The notes under the pieces were generated by a model. The model worked only from the letters and a program-made list of their open reading frames with translations, had not been told where the DNA came from and did not search any database. A stretch of DNA of 64,000 bases from positions 124,001 through 188,000 of the forward strand of contig NZ_FOAM01000001.1 in assembly GCF_900109605.1 (NCBI RefSeq), given 5' to 3'. Positions 45,004-51,938 of the stretch are shown in pieces. This stretch comes from Xaviernesmea oryzae (lineage in GTDB: Bacteria > Pseudomonadota > Alphaproteobacteria > Rhizobiales > Rhizobiaceae). A program made the position numbers and the translations under genes. Numbering within the stretch: the first letter of the stretch is position 1; the number at the start of each line of letters is the position of its first letter.

Positions 45004-47700
45004 ATGCACGCAGATCATAGCGAAATGGCGCCGGCTCCGCAAGTTGCGCGGACTCCAACACCCGCAAAGTTCGGTCGCTTCGTGCACCATCGGGCTGCAC
45101 CAGTTGCATCGGATGAGCGCGAAAAAGCGGACGTTTCCGTTGCATGCACGCTGGTCACAAGCGTTGAACCTCTTACCAAGGACTGCAGCGTCGATGCGGC
45201 GGGTCAACTCGTAAAGAAGATGTCGCGGCCGCTCTATGCCGGGACCTTCGAAAGGGTAACGTTGGCTGGCGATGCCCCGGAAGCGCTCCGTCAGCTTGGC
45301 AGGGTGCTGGAGCAGTTGACGCCGCGCCAGGCTCTTATATGTGCGCCACCGCCAGCGGGTCGCGATGAATGGGACATCGCCCGATCCGACAGCCAGTCGC
45401 CGAGCAATGGAAGCATAGCCCGGACACAAGACAATTTTCCTCCTGTCAGCGGCCCTGCGCTGTTCGCGATGGATTTCGATACTGGTGAATTTCCCGGTGC
45501 CCTGCTCGCAAAAATCTGTGAGGTTGGGTCAATCTCCGCGGCCCTCGCATCTGTCTTCAGCGAACTTAAGAACGCCGCGGCGCTCATTCGGAATTCCGTT
45601 TCCGCAGGCGTTGCCTTTCAAGGTCGGAAGCCAAACCAAACTGGCCAGCATCGCTATTTCATCGTCGCCAATGGTGCGGACATCGCAGACTTTGCCAGTC
45701 GGCTGGCCGATCGGCTGATGCTGGCGGGGTTTCTGTGGGGCAAGATCACGAAAACCGGCACGGTTCTCGAACGCACGCTGTTCGATCTCAACGCCTCATC
45801 CGACAGCGGCCGGCTCTTCTTTGAAGCTGACCCAATCATCAGCGACAGGCGCCTCGCTCCGGTCGCGAGGCCTCCGAAAATCATACAAGGCGGTATGCTC
45901 GACACCAGCCTGTTGCCTCCTCTGACGGAGGACGAGAAGCGGGAGCTAGCAGCTAGGATCGCTGACCTAAAGCGCAGCTTGTCCGCCGAGGCTGACGCTG
46001 TTCGCAGAGCCTACGAAGACAAACGAGTTGCCGAGCTGATTTCGAGGGGCCGGGATCCTGAAAGCGCTCGTCGCTCGGTGATCGGCGCTCTCGATAGACA
46101 TGACCTTCCACGGGACTGGGACATCCACTTCGACGACAACAGCACGGCGACCGTCGCCGAAATCCTGGAAAATCCGTCTAGCTTCGACAGAAAGACCTGC
46201 GCTGACCCATTCGAACCCGACTATAATGGCGGGCGTGCGCTCGCCATGGTGCTCGGTCGTCACAAGCCGTTCGCCATTCAAAGCTTCGCGCACGGAGGCA
46301 TCGATTACACGCTCAGTCTGGCAGAGCAATATTTTGACGAGCTGCCAGACGAGCCCGAGCACGAGGCTCATGCCACAACGGAGACGGTGACGCCGGAGAG
46401 CTTTCACGGCTTGGATATCGTCAGGGGTCTGGTTGATCCTGCCGCGCTTCCCGTCCGGAAATGGCTTATTGCCCCGCGCCTGCCGATCGGCGACGTGGCG
46501 CAATGTGTCGGCGAACCAGGCATTTCCAAATCGACCTTCGCGCTTCGTGACGCCCTCATCGTAGCCACGGGCCGAGAGGATATTCTGCGTGGCCGCGATC
46601 AAACCGGCGCGCCAATCGGACAAGAGCGATTACATTCTGCCGGTGCGGTGATCGTCTACAATGCCGAAGACCGATTGGAAGAAATGCGCCGTCGATTGGC
46701 CGCGGCTCAACGGCACTACGGTGTCGCTGCAGCTGACATGAAGCACCCGATCGTCTTATGGTCGGGCGTCGATCAGGCCTCACTTAAGATCATGCATCGA
46801 CCAGACAATCGCAGCCCCTTAAAGCGCGCGCCGGGCGCCGACCTGCTCATGGCCACGATAAGGCAATTCCAGGCAGCGCTCGTCGTCCTCGACCCGCAAA
46901 TCTCCCTTACGGCGGGTAGCGTTGAAAATTCAAACGACGATGCCGACGCGCTTTTGCAGGAGCTGGCCCGCATGGCATCCAACCTTCATTGCGCGATCGC
47001 GGTGGTGCACCACACGTCTAAGCAAAGCCGACAAGCCGCGGGGGATATGGGGGCAGGTCGCGGCGGCTTCGCGGCTGTTGGGAAGGTTCGCAGCGCCTAT
47101 ACGATCGTCCACGTTACAGGTGGCGCCGAAGACGAGCGGTCCTGGGGCGTAACCCGCGAAGACGAGCTTATACGGCTTGATTACTCCAAGATCAGCCACG
47201 ATCGAAAGCCGGCCGTCCCGCAGATCTTCAGACGGGAAAGTGTCCCGGTGGGCAATGGCACGGGCATTGGCAGTGCGAAGCCCGCGATCCTGTTTGAAGC
47301 GGACCCTTTCGCGGCTCTCCAGCAGCAAGGCGACCGCGCGCCGGTGCTTCTGCTGGTCGATCTTCGGCAATTCGCAGACAGAGAAAAGACGAAGCAGGCA
47401 GATAGCGGCGAAGCTCAGCGTATCGCGCAAATCGTGACCGACATCATGGGCGACCAGGATCAGATATCGTTGCGTGATGTTGCAGCCGCAGTCGGCGAGA
47501 GGCTGAGGGCCGAAGGCCTGACACGGGCAACAAGCAGGCAGGACATCGACGGCAAGATTGTCTCGGCACTTGGGGGCGGAGGTGTGACGGTTGAGCAAGC
47601 GGGACGATCTGTCTGTGTGATGATGCGGAAGATGTCGTCCGGGCCCAAAGCCCCGTGGATGATCCTGCGAAAAATGGTCGTTTCGGAGGGTTCAAAATGA
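45004..47700 (+). CDS. Primase/helicase-type replication protein (RepA-like AAA ATPase)
   Basis: About 898 residues. The C-terminal half (about 470-760) is a RecA/RepA-type ATPase: P-loop GEPGISKST near residue 502 (Ser replaces the usual Gly before Lys), Walker B ALVVLDPQISL, then CAIAVVHHTSKQ and GRGGFAAVGKVRSA. The N-terminal part (about 155-290) has FAMDFDTGEFPG, GQHRYFIVANGADI and LFDLNASSDSGRLFFE, which I read as a divergent primase-polymerase-like domain, less certain. The C-terminus (about 805-860) resembles a winged helix. ATG 45004 is preferred over 44977 because GGAAGG precedes it. It is immediately followed by a TTGCGG repeat cluster, the expected layout for a replication initiator and its origin. 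Confidence 0.78.
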   Translation: MHADHSEMAPAPQVARTPTPAKFGRFVHHRAAPVASDEREKADVSVACTLVTSVEPLTKDCSVDAAGQLVKKMSRPLYAGTFERVTLAGDAPEALRQLGRVLEQLTPRQALICAPPPAGRDEWDIARSDSQSPSNGSIARTQDNFPPVSGPALFAMDFDTGEFPGALLAKICEVGSISAALASVFSELKNAAALIRNSVSAGVAFQGRKPNQTGQHRYFIVANGADIADFASRLADRLMLAGFLWGKITKTGTVLERTLFDLNASSDSGRLFFEADPIISDRRLAPVARPPKIIQGGMLDTSLLPPLTEDEKRELAARIADLKRSLSAEADAVRRAYEDKRVAELISRGRDPESARRSVIGALDRHDLPRDWDIHFDDNSTATVAEILENPSSFDRKTCADPFEPDYNGGRALAMVLGRHKPFAIQSFAHGGIDYTLSLAEQYFDELPDEPEHEAHATTETVTPESFHGLDIVRGLVDPAALPVRKWLIAPRLPIGDVAQCVGEPGISKSTFALRDALIVATGREDILRGRDQTGAPIGQERLHSAGAVIVYNAEDRLEEMRRRLAAAQRHYGVAAADMKHPIVLWSGVDQASLKIMHRPDNRSPLKRAPGADLLMATIRQFQAALVVLDPQISLTAGSVENSNDDADALLQELARMASNLHCAIAVVHHTSKQSRQAAGDMGAGRGGFAAVGKVRSAYTIVHVTGGAEDERSWGVTREDELIRLDYSKISHDRKPAVPQIFRRESVPVGNGTGIGSAKPAILFEADPFAALQQQGDRAPVLLLVDLRQFADREKTKQADSGEAQRIAQIVTDIMGDQDQISLRDVAAAVGERLRAEGLTRATSRQDIDGKIVSALGGGGVTVEQAGRSVCVMMRKMSSGPKAPWMILRKMVVSEGSK

Positions 47701-48055
47701 CGCTTGCGGGTCTTGCGGGTTTCTTGCGGCCCGCAACAGTTTTTATCAACGAAAACAATACTGTGGCTGTTGTTTCTGGTGCCTTGCGGGTCTTGCGGGT
47801 CAGCCGCAAGCCGCAACGAGAAAAAAAGATCAATGAAATCAATGCTTGCGGCTTGCGGGTGCTTGCGGCCCTACGGGCAGGCTTTTCCACCCGCAAGCGG
47901 ACGCCTCCCGTCGGTGCACCCGACAAGGAGCTACACAGAAAGAAGAAAACACAGTCTTTCGACATCAAGACAAACTGTCTCATTCAATCAAGAACCAAAG
48001 GCCAGCATTCATACCTCAAGCGCGCATCGCTTGTTTTGCCGAGGAGAACTAGCTG
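47701..48055. other. Replication-gene downstream region, no convincing gene
   Basis: This holds the TTGCGG repeat cluster, two AT-rich patches (47736-47780 and 47817-47845) and an open frame (ATG 47697, 119 codons, ATGA overlap with the preceding stop). The translation of that frame is dominated by the repeats (LRVLRVSRKP, GLRVLAAL), so I treat it as accidental. Confidence 0.6.
47704..47896. repeat. TTGCGG/CCGCAA iteron cluster, candidate replication origin
   Basis: Twelve copies of the hexamer lie in 193 bases. Direct: 47704, 47713, 47724, 47784, 47793, 47846, 47853 and 47863. Inverted (CCGCAA): 47731, 47804, 47811 and 47891. Many extend to CTTGCGGGT. Spacings within groups are 7-11 bases, close to one helical turn, and one pair forms the palindrome TTGCGGCCCGCAA (47724-47736). 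AT-rich DNA separates the groups. Its position directly behind the helicase/primase gene fits an iteron-type origin. Confidence 0.72.
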
Positions 48056-48616
48056 ATGAAGAAGAAAACAGACGCTCCCGGCAAGAAGGGTCGCCGCCCG
48101 TCGGCTATCACCATCGCGGCCGGGACGCGCGCGCTCCGCAACTACAACGCCACATCGGCTTTGCTGCCGCGATGCGGAGCCAAGGCGAAGACGACCGGCG
48201 AGGCATGCCGACAAGTCGCTATGTCGAACGGCAGATGCTGTTACCACGGTGGTAGGACACCAAAGGGCGCCGGCTGGCATAAGATCCAATGGCCCGAACC
48301 AAACGACCCGAAGGCCGAGGAAAAGCTGCAGAGCAAGCTGAGAGCGTCACGAAAGGCACAGCAGAAACGGGAACAGCAACTGAGCGTGATGAGCGCTAAT
48401 GAGCGCGCCCGGCACGAGGCGTGGCAGCGCTCTCACCAGCCCGGCTCTAAAAGGGCGCGAGCAGCGGCGCGCCAGCAACGTATCGCCGCGAAGGAAATCG
48501 CCGCGGTACTAGCAACTCCCACAGCAGACAATCCTGAAGTCGAACGTATCCAAGCGGAAATCAACCGTCTGGAGGCCTTGGCTACGGCGCGCAGCGAATG
48601 CGATATTTTCGAATAG
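48056..48616 (+). CDS. HGG-motif (HGGxSTG-type) small zinc-binding-like protein
   Basis: The 186-residue protein contains CGAKAKTTGEACRQVAMSNGRCCYHGGRTPKGAG (about residues 40-73), the HGG domain in which Cys and His residues probably bind a metal. The usual HGGxSTG ending reads HGGRTPKG here. The rest is very basic and helical (KLRASRKAQQKREQQL; ARAAARQQRIAAKEIAAV), suggesting nucleic-acid binding. GAGGAG precedes the ATG. Such proteins are frequent in phages and islands, with unknown role. It overlaps slightly with the frame of the next gene, whose start I place downstream. Confidence 0.75.
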   Translation: MKKKTDAPGKKGRRPSAITIAAGTRALRNYNATSALLPRCGAKAKTTGEACRQVAMSNGRCCYHGGRTPKGAGWHKIQWPEPNDPKAEEKLQSKLRASRKAQQKREQQLSVMSANERARHEAWQRSHQPGSKRARAAARQQRIAAKEIAAVLATPTADNPEVERIQAEINRLEALATARSECDIFE

Positions 48617-48627
48617 GAGACAGTGAT

Positions 48628-48915
48628 ATGGCGAACCGACGAGGTATTGATACGAAGCGGCAGGTCAAGGATCTCCTGCAGCAGGAATTACCGATGGTCT
48701 ACCGTATTGCGCTCGACCTTGTTAAAGACAGTCGCGTACCGCCGTCCGCGCGTGCAAAGCTTATCAGCGACATTTTTCGGGCTGGCGGGCTCTTCATCGA
48801 TGCGGGCGACGACCGTCCTAAGGAACCCTACGAAATGAGTGCCGAGGAGATCCAGGCGGAGCTAACCAGGCTTCAAAGCCGGCGAGGGCAAAACTCCGCC
48901 GAAATTTTTGATTAA
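48628..48915 (+). CDS. Small phage-type hypothetical protein, 95 aa
   Basis: ATG 48628 follows AGGAG and begins 11 bases after the HGG-protein gene, so co-translation is likely. The product is helical and charged (RGIDTKRQVKDLLQQELPMVYRIALDL, then PPSARAKLISDIFRAGG). It resembles short proteins that accompany HGG proteins and packaging genes in phages, but I cannot name a family. It converges with the minus-strand HTH operon, stop to stop within five bases. Confidence 0.65.
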   Translation: MANRRGIDTKRQVKDLLQQELPMVYRIALDLVKDSRVPPSARAKLISDIFRAGGLFIDAGDDRPKEPYEMSAEEIQAELTRLQSRRGQNSAEIFD

Positions 48916-48919
48916 TGCT

Positions 48920-49192
48920 TTAGGCTTTGGGTTTGCGTCGGTCGGGCTTCAGCAGCACAGCCAGCGCTGCCCACTTCTTAGCGTCCATCGGCGCGCGGGC
49001 TGCTCGGTACTCGGCTTCCTTCTGCGCCCGCTGGCGTCTTTTTTCTTCGATGTACGCTTCCAAGTCCGCTTCTTCGATCAAGACTGGCCGGCCAGGGATA
49101 TAGGCGAGTTCGCCTGAAAAGCGCAGCCGCCTTATTTTAGAGGAACTGCATTGAAGAATTTCTGCAGCTTCGGGCTCGGTCAAGAACTTCAT
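48920..49192 (-). CDS. AlpA/excisionase-like HTH protein, tandem paralogue 2
   Basis: The 90-residue protein starts MKFLTEPEAAEILQCSSSKIRRLRFSGELAYIPGRPVLIEEADLEAYIEE, a DNA-binding excisionase/AlpA fold, with a basic helical tail. It is closely related to the preceding gene in the operon: about 50 N-terminal residues are nearly superimposable. Its start overlaps that gene's stop by four bases. The recognition helix differs (CSSSKIRRLRFSG against CSQSKIRRLRRAG), so the pair may bind related but distinct sites. Confidence 0.8.
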   Translation of the reverse strand: MKFLTEPEAAEILQCSSSKIRRLRFSGELAYIPGRPVLIEEADLEAYIEEKRRQRAQKEAEYRAARAPMDAKKWAALAVLLKPDRRKPKA

Positions 49193-49455
49193 TTGCGCCT
49201 CTTCTTCGGCTTGATCACCTGAGCGAGCGCCCAGGCTCTGGCATCGTCAGCTATCGTGTTGGTTTCGCTCGGCGGGCTCACAGGCAGTCGCTCCTGACGC
49301 TTTTGCCTGCCGAGGTATGCGGCCAAATCCATTTCGTCGATCAGGACGGGGCGGCCGGGGATGTAGGCGAGTTCGCCAGCCCTTCGCAGGCGCCTAATTT
49401 TTGACTGGCTACAGCGCAATAGCTCCGCAACCTCTCGCTCGGTCAGCATTTTCAT
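49189..49455 (-). CDS. AlpA/excisionase-like HTH protein, tandem paralogue 1
   Basis: The 88-residue protein starts MKMLTEREVAELLRCSQSKIRRLRRAGELAYIPGRPVLIDEMDLAAYL: helix-turn-helix plus wing, as in excisionases. It is the middle gene of a three-gene minus-strand operon, with four-base overlaps at both ends (serine recombinase upstream, paralogue downstream). It arose with its neighbour by tandem duplication. A role in directing or regulating the recombinase is likely from the linkage. Confidence 0.8.
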   Translation of the reverse strand: MKMLTEREVAELLRCSQSKIRRLRRAGELAYIPGRPVLIDEMDLAAYLGRQKRQERLPVSPPSETNTIADDARAWALAQVIKPKKRRK

Positions 49456-50075
49456 TTGTTCATCTCCTCCTTGAGCATTTTGCTTAATCGCGCCAAGGTC
49501 GACCGCGAACAGCCGGTTGCAGCTTGGATGTCATTCCAGCTCTGTCCGGCGGCTAGCATTTTGGTGATGGCGGCATTTCGCGGAGCGTCTGCCGGGCGGC
49601 CCTTGTATCGGCCATCTTCTTTGGCCCGTGCGATGCCTTGAGTTTGGCGCCGGCGCCGGTCGGCGTAATCCTTGCGTGAGACGGCAGCCAGAACGTCCAT
49701 CATCATACCGTTGATGGCGGCAAATATGCGCCCGGTAAAGTCGTCTGCCGGGGCAGCTAGCATCCATGAGGTTGGCAGGTCCATTGCGACAACTCGGACC
49801 TCTCGGGCGTCCAGCTCGACGCGGAGCTTCTGCCAATCGGCAGCCGTTAGACGGGACAGCCGGTCAACCTGCTCTATCAGAAGCAAGTCACCGGGGCGGG
49901 CATCTGAAAGGAGGCGGAAGAGTTCAGGCCGTGCCAGCGTCGCGCCGCTTTCATTTTCGATATACCAGGCAGCAACGGACAAGCCGCGCTCGGCCGCGAA
50001 ACGTTCAAGGTCTTCTTTTGCCCTATGCGCGTCCTGATCCTTTGTCGACGCGCGCAGATACCCTCGGACAAACAT
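49452..50075 (-). CDS. Serine recombinase (resolvase/invertase family)
   Basis: The 207-residue protein has the resolvase catalytic domain: YLRASTKDQD, with the catalytic Ser in RAST, then LLIEQVDRLSRLTAADWQKL and the Arg-rich RKDYADRRRRQTQGIARAKEDGRYKGRP. A C-terminal HTH follows (MLAAGQSWNDIQAATGCSRSTLARL). ATG 50075 follows AAGGA; the longer frame to 50594 is not coding-like. At this size it is a small TnpR/Pin-type enzyme, better suited to resolution or inversion than to tRNA integration. It heads the operon with two AlpA-like genes. Confidence 0.9.
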   Translation of the reverse strand: MFVRGYLRASTKDQDAHRAKEDLERFAAERGLSVAAWYIENESGATLARPELFRLLSDARPGDLLLIEQVDRLSRLTAADWQKLRVELDAREVRVVAMDLPTSWMLAAPADDFTGRIFAAINGMMMDVLAAVSRKDYADRRRRQTQGIARAKEDGRYKGRPADAPRNAAITKMLAAGQSWNDIQAATGCSRSTLARLSKMLKEEMNK

Positions 50076-50218
50076 ATCCGATCCTTTCGGTTCGATTTGG
50101 GTGGTGCTTGTGAACTTGGTTCGCGATAAGTGCCAAACAGCATTTATCGAACTACGATTTGAGGGGTCTTCTTGAGGTATACCAAAAAGGCACCAGACTT
50201 TGGGCCACAGATCGCGCG

Positions 50219-50512
50219 TCAGCCGGCTTGCAATAGATTTCGGCACTGACCGGCGATATCGCGGTAGCCACACCATTCGGAATGAAGCCGCACAACGTCG
50301 ATCTCGTCTTTCCATTCGTTGACGCGACGTCGCTTGCCAGCAGCCTGCGCAAGCCGAAGCTCGCTGACCGCCCGTTGCAGCGCCTGGACGTAGAGATGAT
50401 ATGCGCCATCCCTGCTTCGTTCCGTCAACGAGACAATTTGAGCACTGTAGGGATGCGCGTTTTTGGCCCCAAGGACGCGAGCCTGAACTGGAAACGTGAT
50501 GACGTTGGACAT
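50219..50512 (-). CDS. Hypothetical protein, 97 aa
   Basis: ATG 50512 follows AAGG and begins MSNVITFPVQARVLGAKNAHPY, a start pattern common to small rhizobial proteins. The remainder is helical and basic (YHLYVQALQRAVSELRLAQAAGKRRRVNEWKDEID). No known domain. It may share a transcript with the recombinase operon downstream (143-base gap), and its promoter region is near the operator-like palindrome at 50613. Confidence 0.6.
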   Translation of the reverse strand: MSNVITFPVQARVLGAKNAHPYSAQIVSLTERSRDGAYHLYVQALQRAVSELRLAQAAGKRRRVNEWKDEIDVVRLHSEWCGYRDIAGQCRNLLQAG

Positions 50513-50841
50513 CTGATCGCCTTTCGTGTTCGACGCCCATAGTGTCATTTAAATGGTTCGATATGTCAACAGGCTTGTGCGCTTTTGTGTTCATACCGGG
50601 ACATTAGAGGTCGACATTGTGTATGTCATCAGGGTTGCAGTACGTCGCAAAAACCTACAATCGTACATGTCGTCGAGACCCTGGTCCGACCCCCGGCCCC
50701 ACTCCGCCGAGCTTGGCGAAACCGCCATCGGACGCTCACAGAAAAATTCTGCCCGCCCCAACTTTGGGACATCTTGGCGGCGTGAATTGGGGCCGATCTT
50801 CGCTGTTGTTTCGCGCTGCGACCCACTGCAGTCTTCAAGGC
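50513..50841. other. Divergent control region
   Basis: There is no convincing gene; an open plus-strand frame from 50617 lacks a ribosome site and protein-like composition until ATG 50842. The region holds the GACAT-N5-ATGTC site (50613-50629) and nearby half-sites (ATATGTC at 50564, ACATGTC at 50667), so it probably controls the divergent genes on both sides. Confidence 0.5.
50613..50629. promoter_or_regulatory. Second copy of the island operator-like palindrome
   Basis: GACATTGTGTATGTCAT differs by one base from GACATTTTGTATGTCAT at 43511-43527. Both have GACAT and ATGTC arms with a five-base spacer. The shared site in two separate intergenic regions of one element suggests one regulator, perhaps an island HTH protein. 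Confidence 0.5.
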
Positions 50842-51321
50842 ATGAGAACCTTCGCCACATACCCAACCGGCCAGGATGAGACCTCGATCAGCGTAGAGCG
50901 TGTCGAGGATGAATTTCAGCGAGCGCTGAAAGGTGACGCGGCTTGTCATGGCTCAGAAGCGCTATACGCCCTTCAGCGCGCCATCAGCCGCAAAGATCTC
51001 CGCTCGCTCTCTGCTCATGAGACTGAACGGCTGATGGAAGCTTTTGACGTGGCCGCCCCGAACATGGGGGTCTCCATTGGCCTGCAGCTCGATGACGCCA
51101 CGATCAGCACTTGCTGGCGCGCCGTCCGTAAAACGATCCTGTCCTGGGGCAGCCGCAATGCCTTTGGCTCTTCGACCACCAGCAGTGCCGATACAGCCGC
51201 GTGGGTGCGGATAGCTCGCAATGCCATGCATAATGCCAGCCTTATGGGTGAGATCGAAGAACGATCGCGTCAACGAGCAGCCCGCGGCTTTGCATCATTG
51301 ACGGAGATGCTTGGGAGATGA
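50842..51321 (+). CDS. Hypothetical protein, 159 aa
   Basis: AAGG precedes ATG 50842. The protein is soluble and helical (ALKGDAACHGSEALYALQRAIS; RIARNAMHNASLMGEIEERSRQRAARGF). No catalytic motif or family is recognised. The gene begins a plus-strand run leading to the ejection-type proteins, so a phage-assembly accessory role is possible but unproven. Confidence 0.55.
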   Translation: MRTFATYPTGQDETSISVERVEDEFQRALKGDAACHGSEALYALQRAISRKDLRSLSAHETERLMEAFDVAAPNMGVSIGLQLDDATISTCWRAVRKTILSWGSRNAFGSSTTSSADTAAWVRIARNAMHNASLMGEIEERSRQRAARGFASLTEMLGR

Positions 51322-51385
51322 GCGGGCACATGCTATATTGGCGGCCAATCGCGACTGAGGCGGAACTCGCGGACCCGCGCAAGCC

Positions 51386-51931
51386 ATGCCGGCCTCATTG
51401 CTGGCGAACGTCAACCGACTTCAAACTGCCGCTGAAACTGTCAGCGCGCGAAGTCGACGTTTGTGGGTGCGCGCCTTGTCCGACCGCGATTTAACCGAAC
51501 ATCTCCTTTCGACCGCCCAACACCAACTCCGCCTGGTCCCATGCGCGCCTGACCCCGTGGTGCCCGCCTTGACAGCGATCGAGGCCATAGTGAACCTCCC
51601 GCCCGATGATAATTGGCGGAGGGACGCGGCCGGGGTGCTGCCGTCGATTTGCGACAACCTTCAGGACGCAATCCCCCGGCTCTCGCAGGCCGTATCGCGC
51701 TGGCTGGCACCCGATTTCGTTGCGTTCTCGATGGCCACGACCGCGGCGTTGCTCATGGGCGGCGAACCCTTCCTACGCCAAGATCATCTGCTCCAGGCGC
51801 TCCTTCTGCGATCCGAGCTTTGCGCCGTCACGCTCCGCCGCAGCATCGCGGCGCGAGGTAATCTGGCGCTTTACGCAACGCAAGTCCGGCGCGCTTGGGC
51901 TGCCGAGCCAGCTAACCATCCGCTTCAGTGA
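51386..51931 (+). CDS. Hypothetical protein, 181 aa, upstream of ejection-type proteins
   Basis: The frame begins ATGCCGGCCTCATTG and ends seven bases before the next gene, so the two are probably co-translated. The product is mostly helical (TAAETVSARSRRLWVRALSDRDL; VVPALTAIEAIVNLPPDDNW), with a hydrophobic AFSMATTAALLMGG patch at about 115-128. In podophage-like modules small proteins in this position accompany virion-ejection proteins. No family is recognised and the ribosome site is weak. Confidence 0.55.
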   Translation: MPASLLANVNRLQTAAETVSARSRRLWVRALSDRDLTEHLLSTAQHQLRLVPCAPDPVVPALTAIEAIVNLPPDDNWRRDAAGVLPSICDNLQDAIPRLSQAVSRWLAPDFVAFSMATTAALLMGGEPFLRQDHLLQALLLRSELCAVTLRRSIAARGNLALYATQVRRAWAAEPANHPLQ

Positions 51932-51938
51932 GGACGCC

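Noticed and set aside
47701-47900. CRISPR array
   Set aside because: The repeats are six to nine bases long with irregular 1-60 base spacing and mixed orientation, so this is an iteron-like cluster and not a CRISPR.
47655-48056. Plus-strand frame overlapping the end of the replication gene (ATGA overlap at 47697)
   Set aside because: The translation is generated by the TTGCGG repeats and then runs into basic low-complexity sequence; no ribosome site of its own beyond the overlap.
49452-50594. Long version of the serine recombinase (380 residues)
   Set aside because: The first 173 codons lack protein character and the conserved domain begins right at ATG 50075, which has AAGGA upstream.
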